Notes: generated by a model not told the origin, from the letters alone. A stretch of 64,000 nucleotides of DNA from Bacillus fungorum (GCF_002746455.1 NZ_NWUW01000010.1:62001-126000); one strand, 5' to 3'; positions 27,156 to 36,216 are shown, counted from the first letter of the stretch. Made by a program: numbers and translations.

Positions 27156-28173
27156 TATGCTTGCAATCATTTGGTTTGGTTTATGGGGCGTGATTTGGAC
27201 AGTTTACTTCATTCTTGACGGGTATGCACTTGGTAACGGAATGATTTTTCCTTTCGTTACGAAAGATCGACAAGAACGAAATCAATTACAAGAAGCAATT
27301 GGCCCATTCTGGGGCGGTAATGAAGTATGGTTAATTACAGCTGGTGGTGCAACATTTGCTGCCTTCCCAGTCACATATGCCAATATGTTTAGTTATCTCT
27401 ATACACCGTTATTCTTAGTATTACTTGCACTGTTTGCTCGTGCCGCTGGACTGGAATTCATGCATAAAGATGATTCACCAATTTGGCAAAAAACTTGTAA
27501 ATGGGCATTTACAATTGGGAGTTTCTTAATCGCCTTTTTATTCGGTGTTACATTTGCTAACTTGTATTACGGACTACAAATCGGAAAAAATGGCTATGAA
27601 GGAAATTTACTTAGCTTACTAAACCATTACGGTATTTTAGGAGGGTTGTTCTTCACTGCTATATTCGTTGTCTCTGGTGCCCTTTGGGTCATGATTAAAA
27701 CGACTGGTGAAGTATCCGACCGTGCTTATAAAATTGCAAGACCGTTTTCAATGGCAGCAGCTATTATTTTAGCTATCTTCTATGTAGCAACTGCTAATCG
27801 GACAAACTTATTCCAAAACTTTACGGAATATCCGGTACTATTCATTCTTCCAGTACTTGCAATGCTAATGAGTGTACTCGCACTTATTATGGTGTACAAA
27901 CATAAAATTGGCCTTGCATTCACATTCGTTTGCTTAACAATCGCAATGTTTATGACAACTGGCTTTGCAGGTATGTTCCCAAGAATGTTACCATCTCGTA
28001 TTAATGACGCTTATAGTACAACGCTATATAACGCAGCTGGTAGTCAATTAAACTTAAAAATTATGTTCTTCGTTGCAATGGTTATGGTACCAATTGTTAT
28101 TGGATATCAACTTTGGAGCTACAGTATCTTTAAAAATAAGATCCATAAAGACTCTGCTAAAGGGTATCACTAA
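27145..28173 (+). CDS. cydB: Cytochrome bd ubiquinol oxidase subunit II
   Basis: A 342-residue CydB with eight or nine helices. It shows DGYALGNGMIFPF near the N-terminus and FWGGNEVWLI, both diagnostic. ATG 27145 lies about seven bases after GGAGGC inside the end of cydA; an upstream ATG at 27121 has no SD. It completes the oxidase. No cydCD genes follow; a terminator comes directly after. Confidence 0.94.
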   Translation: MSHDMLAIIWFGLWGVIWTVYFILDGYALGNGMIFPFVTKDRQERNQLQEAIGPFWGGNEVWLITAGGATFAAFPVTYANMFSYLYTPLFLVLLALFARAAGLEFMHKDDSPIWQKTCKWAFTIGSFLIAFLFGVTFANLYYGLQIGKNGYEGNLLSLLNHYGILGGLFFTAIFVVSGALWVMIKTTGEVSDRAYKIARPFSMAAAIILAIFYVATANRTNLFQNFTEYPVLFILPVLAMLMSVLALIMVYKHKIGLAFTFVCLTIAMFMTTGFAGMFPRMLPSRINDAYSTTLYNAAGSQLNLKIMFFVAMVMVPIVIGYQLWSYSIFKNKIHKDSAKGYH

Positions 28174-28177
28174 AATG

Positions 28178-28212
28178 AAAAGAGACACTTCGTTTTTGAA
28201 GTGTCTTTTTTT
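28178..28212 (+). terminator. cydAB terminator
   Basis: AAAAGAGACACTTC and GAAGTGTCTTTTTTT arms with a GTTTT loop. Confidence 0.9.
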
Positions 28213-28341
28213 ACGTATGATTTTTGATAAGATGTTATATTTCCAATCTAACAACTATAATACAGAAGAATCATTAACAACTCACAGTTAAATTGTATCA
28301 CACAACAAACATATTACTTTATGCAACTTTGCATATAAAAA

Positions 28342-28557
28342 TTATAACGTAGATTGGATTACTTGATCATACACATCGTTATCCCCTACATCCGCTGTAC
28401 TAATACCACTAAACGTCCTCACATTAAATCCTGTATTCGATGATCCCGACCCATTATACGCTTTCGTCTTTTCAATAGGCTGTACGTTATATTTATCACC
28501 TAAATTAATCGTTCCATTGCAGTTTTCAATAATAACACCTTCCACAACTGACGGCAT
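28342..28557 (-). CDS. GerPF-like spore germination protein
   Basis: A 71-residue protein starting MPSVVEGV. It contains the family pattern NGTINLGDKYNVQP, KAYNGSGSSNTGFN and a late GDNDVYDQ. GerPA/PF-type proteins sit in the spore coat and help germinants reach the cortex. It is solitary rather than in a gerPABCDEF operon, so it is a paralogue. AGGTG precedes ATG 28557; an alternative ATG at 28575 is possible. Confidence 0.8.
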   Translation of the reverse strand: MPSVVEGVIIENCNGTINLGDKYNVQPIEKTKAYNGSGSSNTGFNVRTFSGISTADVGDNDVYDQVIQSTL

Positions 28558-28628
28558 TTTGTCACCTACTTTCATTTCCTTACTTTCATTTTATGAAAAG
28601 CGCCTAAAAAAATAGCATGTTTCAATAA

Positions 28629-28660
28629 GAAAAAGCACTCAGAGTGAGTGCTTTTTCTTA
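28629..28660 (-). terminator. Terminator of the SLH protein gene
   Basis: AAAAAGCACTC and GAGTGCTTTTT arms with a short AGAGT-like loop; it reaches the stop codon. Confidence 0.85.
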
Positions 28661-29482
28661 TTTACCTTTTTTCTTTCTCTCACAAGCGATTCCATCGCCA
28701 TCACGATCTAAATGCTTACCGTAATAAGGACTATCTCTTGTAATATCATAATATCCCGCATCGTTTGCTTCTTTACAGTTAGCAAAGCGTTTCGGATCCG
28801 GCTTTACTTCTGGTTTCACTTCCGGTTTTACTTCTGGTTTCGGTTGTGGTTGTTTTGCTCCTGGTCTTTCTTCAAGTGGTAACGTTGCATTATATAAGAA
28901 CTGAACGTATTGCTCACGACTTACATGCATTCTAGGTGCGAATGTGCCATCACCAGTTCCAGCTGTAATATAATTTGATTTAATTGCAGTAATCGCAGGA
29001 TTCGCCCATCCATTTCTATCTACATCCGGGAAATTATGATCCCCTCTTATTTGCAATTGGAATCCCTTTGTTAAAATTTGTGCCATTTCATCACGAGTAA
29101 GTGAATCTTTCGGTCTAAATTTTCCTGTGCCATCACCAGCGAATACACCCATCTCTGTTAAAGCAAGAATCTCTTTTTTAAACCTAGTCGAACGATCCGT
29201 AACATCTTTATATGGATTATTATACTGTTCTTTTACGACTGGCTTTAATTGACGGAACATAAGAGCTGCAACTTGCTCACGCGTTACATCATCACCAAAT
29301 CCAAAAATCCCATTTCCGTATCCAGCAACAACGTTTTTATTTGCTAAATCCATAATTGCCTTATAAGACCAATGATTGTTTGGAACATCTTTAAACTCTA
29401 CACTTGCCTGTGCTGTTCCAATTGAAGTAAATGCTGTAGTTGCAACAATTGCACCTGTTAAAATTAATTTTTTAAATCCCAT
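28658..29482 (-). CDS. Secreted S-layer-homology protein with excalibur domain
   Basis: A 274-residue exported protein: signal peptide ending near AQASVEF, three SLH repeats (about residues 29-200, each with an FKDV- or FPDV-like start and TREQ or SREQ), a proline-lysine linker with three EVKP repeats, and a C-terminal excalibur domain (FANCKEAND and DRDGDGIACE), a calcium-binding fold related to thermonuclease tails. SLH repeats bind pyruvylated secondary wall polymer, so it should sit on the cell surface. The function of the excalibur end is unknown. Confidence 0.9.
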   Translation of the reverse strand: MGFKKLILTGAIVATTAFTSIGTAQASVEFKDVPNNHWSYKAIMDLANKNVVAGYGNGIFGFGDDVTREQVAALMFRQLKPVVKEQYNNPYKDVTDRSTRFKKEILALTEMGVFAGDGTGKFRPKDSLTRDEMAQILTKGFQLQIRGDHNFPDVDRNGWANPAITAIKSNYITAGTGDGTFAPRMHVSREQYVQFLYNATLPLEERPGAKQPQPKPEVKPEVKPEVKPDPKRFANCKEANDAGYYDITRDSPYYGKHLDRDGDGIACERKKKGK

Positions 29483-29568
29483 GCTTAAGTCTCCTTCTCT
29501 TTCCTATAATAACCACTTAACAATATAACAAATTATTCTAATATAATTTGTCGCATTATGTCGAAAAC

Positions 29569-29597
29569 AAAAAAGAATCCAGCAGGATTCTTTTTTG
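29569..29597. terminator. Terminator-like hairpin in the 29.5-30.2 kb gap
   Basis: AAAAAAGAATCC and GGATTCTTTTTT arms around AGCA. The 716-base gap from 29483 to 30198 has no supported gene; it holds this hairpin, two more terminator-like hairpins and a repeat element. Confidence 0.75.
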
Positions 29598-29752
29598 CTA
29601 AGCACGAATAGCAAGTTTGGAGACAGTTGACTTCTTCAAAATTTTATTAGGGGTAATATTTTGAAAAAGAAAGCCTTTCATATGTAGGTTAACACTACTG
29701 GAATATATAGTAAATTGATAATGTTTATACGGAAGATTACCAATATTTAGTA

Positions 29753-29803
29753 TAGATAGTTTCCACTATGAAAACAGTGAAAACCATCTATACTAAACAA
29801 TAA
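29753..29803. repeat. Long imperfect hairpin
   Basis: TTTAGTATAGATAGTTTCCACT pairs with the reverse complement starting AGTGAAAACC with only a few mismatches, around an eight-base loop. About 22 paired positions, no T tail. A further small terminator-like hairpin follows at 29808-29834. Confidence 0.55.
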
Positions 29804-29843
29804 AAGGTGCCTTCAAAGAAGACACCTTTTGCGCTTTTCATAA

Positions 29844-29941
29844 ACAGACACTATAAAACAGAATTATTTATTGTTATACGATTGTTAGATACAAAAAGTA
29901 GAGGGAAATGTTTGTATTAAATTCTGCTTTATAAAGTCTGT
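29844..29941. mobile_element. 98-base element with 22-base terminal inverted repeats
   Basis: The left end ACAGACACTATAAAACAG.. and the right end complement ACAGACTTTATAAAGCAG.. match over 22 positions with three differences, enclosing 54 AT-rich bases without an ORF. The size and ends suggest a MITE-like element or a stable hairpin RNA. No target duplication was recognised. Confidence 0.4.
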
Positions 29942-30198
29942 CTACAGCTTATATTTTAATCCTCTTCCCTTGAAAATAAATACAATATGCATAATTGCAT
30001 ACCTAAAAAAAAGGCACTCTACTGAGTACCCCTTCAACCATTTTACTTTTAATATATCGCTTTGAATATATTGTAACATACGTATTCAAATATTTTATTG
30101 AGAAAATTCAAAATCCTTTTTTTTTCATTTTCAATTATAAAATCATGTAATATAGAAGGTATGTCAAATTCTTATATAAATTGAGGTGTACTATATTT

Positions 30199-31233
30199 AT
30201 GTATTTTGGAATTATTCCTCTTATATTGCTTATTATTTTTCTTATCTCATATTTAAAAGATCCACGAAAAATAATAAATGGTTTTTTATTTAATACCTTT
30301 TTCTGTTTTTTCCTTCTTTTTTGTGTAATTGTATCTTTGAACTCAGATAGTGATGTCCTACGCTACATTATATTTTTACCTTTTTTAGCACTTATCATTA
30401 TACTTCCTTTTGGTATTATTGCCTTAATGGTTGGGCTATTTCTGAATGCTAGAATTTTAATGAAGCGAGAAGGACGACGTTTCACTAACTGTTTAACACT
30501 CATTGCTGCTTTGGGGATGTTATTCTTTATGTTACTCCCTATTATAAATCCAGCAAGTTTGTTCTCATCACATTTCCAACCTATTTTTGCTGGTATTTCT
30601 CTTATAAGCGTATATTTCTTCATACACTTATCTAACTTCTTAAGCGCTTATTTTCTATATCAATTCAACAGACCAAGGCGTAATCAAGATTTCATCATCG
30701 TTCTTGGTAGCGGCTTAATTAATGATAAAGTACCACCTTTACTTGCAAGTCGTATTAATAAAGCGATCGACTTTTACTGGAAACAAGCAGCTGTGAATAC
30801 ACCACCAACAATCATTTTCTCTGGTGGACAAGGTCCAGATGAAGGTCTTCCAGAAGCCGAAGCGATGCAAAAGTACGCTGTTGAAAAAGGGATTCCTCTT
30901 GAACATACAGTGCAAGAAAATCGTTCTGTAAACACATATCAAAATATGTCGTTCTCTAAAGAAATTATGGATTCTTTAAAACCTGAAGGTAAGTATAGAA
31001 GTATTTTCACAACGAATAATTTCCATCTTTTCCGCGCTGGGATATATGCAAGACAAGCTGGTCTTAATAGCCAAGGAATCGGATCAAAAACTGCATTTTA
31101 TTACTGGCCTAATGCAATGATTCGCGAATATGTCGCAATTGTCGTCATGGGACGTAAGCGCCATATGAAAGTATGTGGAACGATTTTAGGCTTCGCTTTA
31201 TTCCTAACAGTCCTTAGTTTTATTGTTTCTTAA
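30199..31233 (+). CDS. YdcF-family (DUF218) membrane protein
   Basis: A 344-residue protein: four or five N-terminal helices, then a DUF218 domain (about residues 165-320) with FIIVLGSGLINDK, FSGGQGPDEGLPEAEAM and ENRSVNTYQN. Such domains are envelope-linked with SanA/ElyC relatives. A final helix closes the protein. ATG 30199 follows GAGGTG; an in-frame TTG at 30181 overlaps that SD. Monocistronic with its own terminator. Confidence 0.85.
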   Translation: MYFGIIPLILLIIFLISYLKDPRKIINGFLFNTFFCFFLLFCVIVSLNSDSDVLRYIIFLPFLALIIILPFGIIALMVGLFLNARILMKREGRRFTNCLTLIAALGMLFFMLLPIINPASLFSSHFQPIFAGISLISVYFFIHLSNFLSAYFLYQFNRPRRNQDFIIVLGSGLINDKVPPLLASRINKAIDFYWKQAAVNTPPTIIFSGGQGPDEGLPEAEAMQKYAVEKGIPLEHTVQENRSVNTYQNMSFSKEIMDSLKPEGKYRSIFTTNNFHLFRAGIYARQAGLNSQGIGSKTAFYYWPNAMIREYVAIVVMGRKRHMKVCGTILGFALFLTVLSFIVS

Positions 31234-31237
31234 CATT

Positions 31238-31268
31238 CTCCCATCCTTTCATAAGGATGGGATTTCCT
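31238..31268 (+). terminator. Terminator of the YdcF-like gene
   Basis: TCCCATCCTT and AAGGATGGGA arms, T-rich afterwards. Confidence 0.8.
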
Positions 31269-31421
31269 ATACCCATTTCAAAAATATTTTAAAGATAATA
31301 TGGTGATAATATTCCCTGCATACATCCATTAAAGGAGAATTTTTTCATATTAAATGTTAAAATAAGATTTAGGTGTAAATTACGTAACAAATAAGAAACT
31401 AGTTTGAAACGAGGAAATTAT

Positions 31422-32294
31422 ATGGAGAAAATTATCACAAACAAGCGCAATAAGCTAAAAATTGCTTCAAAAGCTTTGATGATTATTATCGGGGCATTTA
31501 TCACAGCGTACGGATTAGAAGCAGTATTAATTCCAAATAACGTATCAGACGGTGGTGTGACTGGTTTAAGTATTGTTAGTTCAAGATTATTTGGATTGCC
31601 ATTAGGAGCTCTAATCGCAGTTATTAACATTCCTTTCGTTTGGTTAGGATATAAGCAAATCGGTAAAAGCTTTGCGATTTATTCTATTATCGGAATTGCT
31701 TCATTAGCGATAGGTACCGTTGTCATGCACGGAATACCAGCCATTATTGAAGGCGATACATTATTAGTTACAGTTGTTGGTGGTATTATCATCGGTTTTG
31801 GTATGGGACTCGCATTACGTAACGGCGGGGCATTAGATGGAATCGATATGCTAGCTGTATTGCTTTCTCGTAAATTACCATTTGGAACGAGTGACCTTAT
31901 CTTATTCTTAAACATGTTCGTATTTATTTTCGTATCAACAGTATTCGGCCTTCAAGGAGCTATCCTTTCGGCCATTGCTTACTTTATCGCTTCGAAAGTG
32001 ATTCATATCGTTGAAGTTGGTTTAAGTGGTTCAAAAGCATTTAAAATTATCACAAAAGAGCCTGAATTAATGGTAGAAACCATTCGCGATCGTTTAGGCC
32101 GAAGCGCGACGTATAACGAAGTGTACGGTGGTTATTCAAGAGAGAAATTCAAAGAAATTTCTTGTGTAATTAACCGTTTAGAAGAAAGTAAAATGAAAGA
32201 ACTTATTAATGAAATCGATCCAAATGCCTTTATTACAGTTTATGACGTAGCAGAAGTAAAAGGCGGTAACTTTAAGAAACGTGATATTCATTAA
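31422..32294 (+). CDS. YitT-family membrane protein
   Basis: A 290-residue protein with five or six helices (DUF161) and a C-terminal cytoplasmic DUF2179 domain (ITKEPELMVETIRDRLGRSATYNEVYGGYS). ATG 31422 follows CGAGGA; a TTG 18 bases upstream is less well placed. YitT-like proteins are widespread in Firmicutes and their transport role is not established. Monocistronic. Confidence 0.9.
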   Translation: MEKIITNKRNKLKIASKALMIIIGAFITAYGLEAVLIPNNVSDGGVTGLSIVSSRLFGLPLGALIAVINIPFVWLGYKQIGKSFAIYSIIGIASLAIGTVVMHGIPAIIEGDTLLVTVVGGIIIGFGMGLALRNGGALDGIDMLAVLLSRKLPFGTSDLILFLNMFVFIFVSTVFGLQGAILSAIAYFIASKVIHIVEVGLSGSKAFKIITKEPELMVETIRDRLGRSATYNEVYGGYSREKFKEISCVINRLEESKMKELINEIDPNAFITVYDVAEVKGGNFKKRDIH

Positions 32295-32304
32295 TCATTA
32301 TGAA

Positions 32305-32343
32305 TAAAGAGGGTGTGCCAACAATTTGGCACACCCTCTTCTT
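32305..32343 (+). terminator. Terminator of the YitT-like gene
   Basis: AAGAGGGTGTGCCAA and TTGGCACACCCTCTT arms; one of the strongest hairpins in the window. Confidence 0.9.
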
Positions 32344-32398
32344 ATTATAAAGTTTTTGTCGGTAAGTCAATATATTTTAATAATCGCTGATATATTTT

Positions 32399-32603
32399 TT
32401 ACTCGCCCCATCTTCCCCCGCTTTTAATCCATGCTACGTATTTTTGAAAGGAGGGGCAGTGGAGCGGAGTATATAGAAATAGAGTACATGTACATAGTAT
32501 CCATAGAATACCTACTACAAAGTGAAATTTCATCGTTGTGCTAATAAACAAACTGAGGAATAAGACGAGGAACAGAATCAAACTAAACTTTATATATATT
32601 CAT
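32399..32603 (-). pseudogene. Small membrane-protein gene out of frame with its start at an AT repeat
   Basis: AAGGAGGA sits seven bases before ATG 32603, but this frame stops after MNIYKV. The neighbouring frame runs on for more than 60 codons as a hydrophobic segment and a basic tail (KYVAWIKSGGRWGE). The start region contains (AT)4; one extra AT unit would join ATG to the long frame and read MNIYIKFSLILFL. A TTG at 32581 could open the long frame but has no SD. Either a strain frameshift or a slippage switch. Confidence 0.55.
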
Positions 32604-32702
32604 AATAATCTCCTCCTTATAACTTAATTGCACCAGCTACAAGGAATTAAGTTCCATAATAAAAAAAGACCAAAAAGCAAATTCCACTCTTCGGTCTCTC
32701 TA

Positions 32703-33518
32703 CTATCTTCTCTTCGTAATGTTTCCCGAACCACCGACCCTCGTTTTTGGGGGAGATGTATTCTTTGGCGGAGTTTTAATAGATGATTTCGGCTTCACAT
32801 CTGATCCGCTCGAACCACCTGGATTTTTCGTTATTTTCCCTTTGCTTCCAGTAGAAGGCGGAGGGGTACTACTTCCTTTTTTCGTAATACTTCCTGTATC
32901 TCCTACAGAAGATTTCGAATCTACATTATCGCCACGCTTAATAATAGATCCTTTTCCTTCCTTCGTAATTGGAGGCGGGGTTTTCTTTTCTTCTTTCGTA
33001 GGTGGTCTCTCTGGAATAACCGGTTTATAATTTTGTCTGTCATTATATCCGCGATAATCACCTGGTGATGATTTTCGTGAACCGAATATATCGTTTATTA
33101 TACTCCCCATAATATATCCTTGTAAGAAGGATGGTTGGTAATTTTGACGAACAAATTCTTCATTACTTACTTCAATTAACGTATCAGATGGTTTCTCTTT
33201 ATCCTTTTGAAGACTATATATTTCACCCGAATAAACGAGAAACATTTGATTTTCGTCTTCTTTAGATGCTTGCTTCGGTTTCCTTTCAGCTATAAGTTCC
33301 TTCGCTACGTCAGGAACAGACCGATTGGCGGCCCTATACACGTAAGATTCTTGTTTACCTTCCTTTTTGACAGACTCAAGTGGATAACGGTCTTGAATTG
33401 ACTTTGTCTGTCCGCCTTGATAATCTGATAAGGCATAACCAACAACAACAAGTAATGTAACAATAACAAGTATAGAGATCACAAGCGATTTAATCATGGT
33501 AAACAATCGTTTTGACAT
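32703..33518 (-). CDS. DUF4247 protein, membrane-anchored with proline/lysine-rich tail
   Basis: A 271-residue protein: one N-terminal helix (residues 10-28), an extracellular DUF4247-like domain (about 30-150), then a long low-complexity tail with repeated SITKKG, GSIIKRG and GKITKN units rich in proline, glycine and lysine. Fourth in the PspA/DUF350/DUF4178 operon. GGGGG precedes ATG 33518. Function unknown. Confidence 0.78.
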   Translation of the reverse strand: MSKRLFTMIKSLVISILVIVTLLVVVGYALSDYQGGQTKSIQDRYPLESVKKEGKQESYVYRAANRSVPDVAKELIAERKPKQASKEDENQMFLVYSGEIYSLQKDKEKPSDTLIEVSNEEFVRQNYQPSFLQGYIMGSIINDIFGSRKSSPGDYRGYNDRQNYKPVIPERPPTKEEKKTPPPITKEGKGSIIKRGDNVDSKSSVGDTGSITKKGSSTPPPSTGSKGKITKNPGGSSGSDVKPKSSIKTPPKNTSPPKTRVGGSGNITKRR

Positions 33519-33530
33519 GATTACGCCCCC

Positions 33531-34037
33531 TTACGTTGCTCTTATGATTTGTACATCAGCAGGAATAATTGCTTCTCCCTCATACATCATTGTGCGACCA
33601 TTTTGCCATTCAATACGTAATAATTTCCGGTTATCTGATTGGAATTCCCATACATACTGTTCCTCTGAAGCAGAGAATGGTGTTTTCCCCATCACAACAA
33701 CACGTCCGTTATATTGCTCTTCCATATGGTACTCGGTATCATCCATTTCAATTGTCGTCGGAATTTCATCAATTGAATCTAAACGACCATCAATTGGTGT
33801 ATATAATTTGTAATACGTATTTTCACGGTCTTCAATTTTTAAATAACGAATGTCTTTTCCGTCTTGCAGCGTCAAAACAATTTCCTTGCGCGAATGCATA
33901 CTCGTTTTCCCAATTAATTCATACATGACTAATGAAACTTCAATCATATCGCCAGGAGCTAACGTTAAAAGACTTTTTTCTGGCTTCGGCTGCTCTGGGC
34001 TTTTCATTATATTTTTAATTCGTTTAAATAAACTCAT
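33531..34037 (-). CDS. DUF4178 protein
   Basis: A 168-residue cytoplasmic beta-rich protein starting MSLFKRIKNIMK, with DMIEVSLVMYELIGKTSMHSR and a middle DIRYLKIED. This fits DUF4178 proteins, found next to PspA and DUF350 in many bacteria. AGGAGGGG precedes ATG 34037. Third in the operon. Confidence 0.78.
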   Translation of the reverse strand: MSLFKRIKNIMKSPEQPKPEKSLLTLAPGDMIEVSLVMYELIGKTSMHSRKEIVLTLQDGKDIRYLKIEDRENTYYKLYTPIDGRLDSIDEIPTTIEMDDTEYHMEEQYNGRVVVMGKTPFSASEEQYVWEFQSDNRKLLRIEWQNGRTMMYEGEAIIPADVQIIRAT

Positions 34038-34058
34038 GATCTACCCCTCCTTTTCTCT

Positions 34059-34463
34059 TTATAAACAAGCACCTAAAATAAGTGCACCAACAATATGTAA
34101 TGATCCAGCTAACATGGCATGCGCAACGCTGCCTTCTTTCGTTCCTTCTTCTAAATCTAAACCAGACATTTTCTTTAATACGAATTCGATAAACATTTCT
34201 ACAACTAATAAAATAACGAAAGAAACTGCGGAAGCAAGAAGCGCCTGCCATAAGTCATTTGCTTTCGTTATTGATTGGGATAAAATGTACCCTTGCGCAA
34301 ATAATTTCATAACGAAACGAGTGGTTACAGCTGTATTCCCATTTTTTATTTCTTTTAAATCATTGTATTTTGTAAAAATTGAATCAACCCACATAATTGC
34401 AAATAAAAGTACTGCACTCGCTCCAGTCCATACAAGCATGGCTAATACATTTGTCCATGTCAT
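34059..34463 (-). CDS. DUF350 (YjfL-type) membrane protein
   Basis: A 134-residue protein with four helices in two similar halves, characteristic of DUF350/YjfL proteins. GAGGAGG lies before ATG 34463. Second in the operon, between PspA and DUF4178. The family is thought to act with PspA in membrane stress; mechanism unknown. Confidence 0.8.
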   Translation of the reverse strand: MTWTNVLAMLVWTGASAVLLFAIMWVDSIFTKYNDLKEIKNGNTAVTTRFVMKLFAQGYILSQSITKANDLWQALLASAVSFVILLVVEMFIEFVLKKMSGLDLEEGTKEGSVAHAMLAGSLHIVGALILGACL

Positions 34464-34543
34464 TGCAAAACCTCCTCTAAAAAGTAATAGAAAACCGACA
34501 TGAATTTATTTAGACATGTCGGTTCATTTGTCTCTATTTTATA

Positions 34544-35209
34544 TTATTTCTCATACTGCTTCATAATACGAGCTAATTCATCGTCAACAGCAGAATTTTT
34601 ATTTAAGCTTGCGAATTCATCATCTAATGATTTTTCTTTCTTATAAACTTCGCCGCTTGCTTCTGCTTCAGCCTCTAATTGAAGAGCTTTCTCTTCCATA
34701 CGGCTTAAACCAGCTTTCGCTGAATTTGAATCAAATCCAGACATCGCCTGATTAATATTCTTTTGTGCTTTTGCTGCATTTACACGTGCTACAAGTGTTT
34801 CACGTTTATTTTTCAGCTCTGTTAATTGCTTACGCATTTCTTCTAACTTCGCACGAAGATTATCAGCAGCAGCTTTGTTTTGCTCGTAGCTTGCTTTATA
34901 CTCATTCATCTTTTGCTCTGCATTTTGTTTTTCCTCTAAGGCACGGCGCGCAAGATCTAAATTACTAGCTTGAACAGCCATATGAGCTTGCTCTTCACGT
35001 TTTTTCACAAGTGCTTCTTGCTCTTCAAATAATAATTTAAATTTCTTCTCAAGTGCGATTTGAGCTGCTACACTTTTCTCAGCTTCTTGTACATCCGCTT
35101 GCATATCGCGTAAATATTGATCTGTCATCTTAACTGGATCTTCCGCTTTTTCAATTAATGAATACACATTTGACATTGTTAAATCTCGTAATCGTTTAAA
35201 TACAGACAT
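34544..35209 (-). CDS. PspA/IM30 family protein
   Basis: A 221-residue all-helical coiled-coil protein starting MSVFKRLRDLTMSNVYSLIEKAEDP, whose first helix is the membrane-binding amphipathic helix of the family, followed by DQYLRDMQADVQEA and a long coiled coil. PspA polymers stabilise leaky membranes. The start is ATG 35209 after GGAGG; an ATG 27 bases upstream lacks one. First gene of a four-gene stress operon. Confidence 0.9.
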   Translation of the reverse strand: MSVFKRLRDLTMSNVYSLIEKAEDPVKMTDQYLRDMQADVQEAEKSVAAQIALEKKFKLLFEEQEALVKKREEQAHMAVQASNLDLARRALEEKQNAEQKMNEYKASYEQNKAAADNLRAKLEEMRKQLTELKNKRETLVARVNAAKAQKNINQAMSGFDSNSAKAGLSRMEEKALQLEAEAEASGEVYKKEKSLDDEFASLNKNSAVDDELARIMKQYEK

Positions 35210-35480
35210 CCGAATTCCTCCTATGATATACCTCATATTTCAAATTCACTACTTGGAAAACTTAAAAATCTCCCTTTACAGTAAAGAATATTCATTTTTA
35301 CAGCCTATGTGTTTATTATAACAAAACTAAGATGTCCTTACATGTTATTTCCAAAACACATCCAATATAATATGACATTCCAGTTAAAATATTACATTCA
35401 TAATATATTATTATATTCAATTAATTACATATTATCAATAACTCTTTCTAAAATCAACTTACTTTGGTGCACTTTCACTA

Positions 35481-35498
35481 CATTACATAAGTGTAATG
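35481..35498. promoter_or_regulatory. CATTACA-N4-TGTAATG palindrome in the gap between PspA and the lipoprotein gene
   Basis: Seven-base perfect arms. It also fits the TNACA-N4-TGTAA pattern of BceR-type sites seen elsewhere in the window. It lies about 140 bases before the lipoprotein gene at 35638. The remaining 400 bases between the two genes show nothing else clear. Confidence 0.4.
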
Positions 35499-35637
35499 GT
35501 ACTGTAAGCTAACTCGATAGTTACGTTTCGATATTTCTTATACACTAATACCAGAAGCAACAAACACGCTTCCCATAATGTAAAGCCTAATACAAAAACT
35601 GTATTTACTATAAAACATATAAAAAGGAGAAATCATC

Positions 35638-36216
35638 ATGAAAAAATTAGTAGGAATCGGATTAGCAGCAGCAATTTCACTTGGAGCCCTATCAGGTTGT
35701 TCTTTATTAGGAGATAAAGCGAACGGTTTTGTACTGTACGGATCAGAAGAGCAAGTTCAGCAAATTACAGATAAAAACAAAAAAGAAGTGAAAGAAAAAG
35801 ACTTCTACAAAATGAAAATGACCACATTAGAGGGTAAAAAAGTTCTTGTCATGGATAAGAAAACTGGTGAAGAACTCGTAAAAAAAGAGTTACTTAGCAA
35901 AGTTGATAAAAACGATGATACAAAACCGCTTGATAAATTACCAGCTGTAACAACAGAACAAGGGGTATTATTCGCCAAAGAAAAAGTAGAAAATGCTACA
36001 CTTGATGGGGCTAAATTAAAATACGAAGGCAACACAATTATCGGAAGTGGCCGTGCATATGCCGACATGTTCGCGATTGTAGATGATGCAACTTACGGAA
36101 ATGTAAAAGGCGATGAAAAATCTGTTGGGATATTAAAATTCGATAAAGACCCTAGTAAAGAATTCCCTGGTTATAACGGCGTAGAAGCTTCTCAACTTGT
36201 AAAAATTAAAAAATAA
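35638..36216 (+). CDS. Lipoprotein of unknown function
   Basis: A 192-residue protein with a signal and lipobox LSGC (Cys21). The mature part is charged and lysine-rich, with a beta-strand-rich end (AYADMFAIVDDATYGNVKG). AAAGGAG precedes ATG 35638. Monocistronic between a long upstream region and a terminator. No family recognised; similar lipoproteins are common in the B. cereus group. Confidence 0.75.
   Translation: MKKLVGIGLAAAISLGALSGCSLLGDKANGFVLYGSEEQVQQITDKNKKEVKEKDFYKMKMTTLEGKKVLVMDKKTGEELVKKELLSKVDKNDDTKPLDKLPAVTTEQGVLFAKEKVENATLDGAKLKYEGNTIIGSGRAYADMFAIVDDATYGNVKGDEKSVGILKFDKDPSKEFPGYNGVEASQLVKIKK

Noticed and set aside
29483..30198. Possible CRISPR or tandem array in the long gap
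   Set aside because: The repeats are inverted hairpins, not regularly spaced direct repeats with spacers.
32719..33030. Plus-strand phenylalanine/proline/glycine-rich frame
   Set aside because: Antisense of the low-complexity tail of the DUF4247 gene, which creates long open frames by composition.
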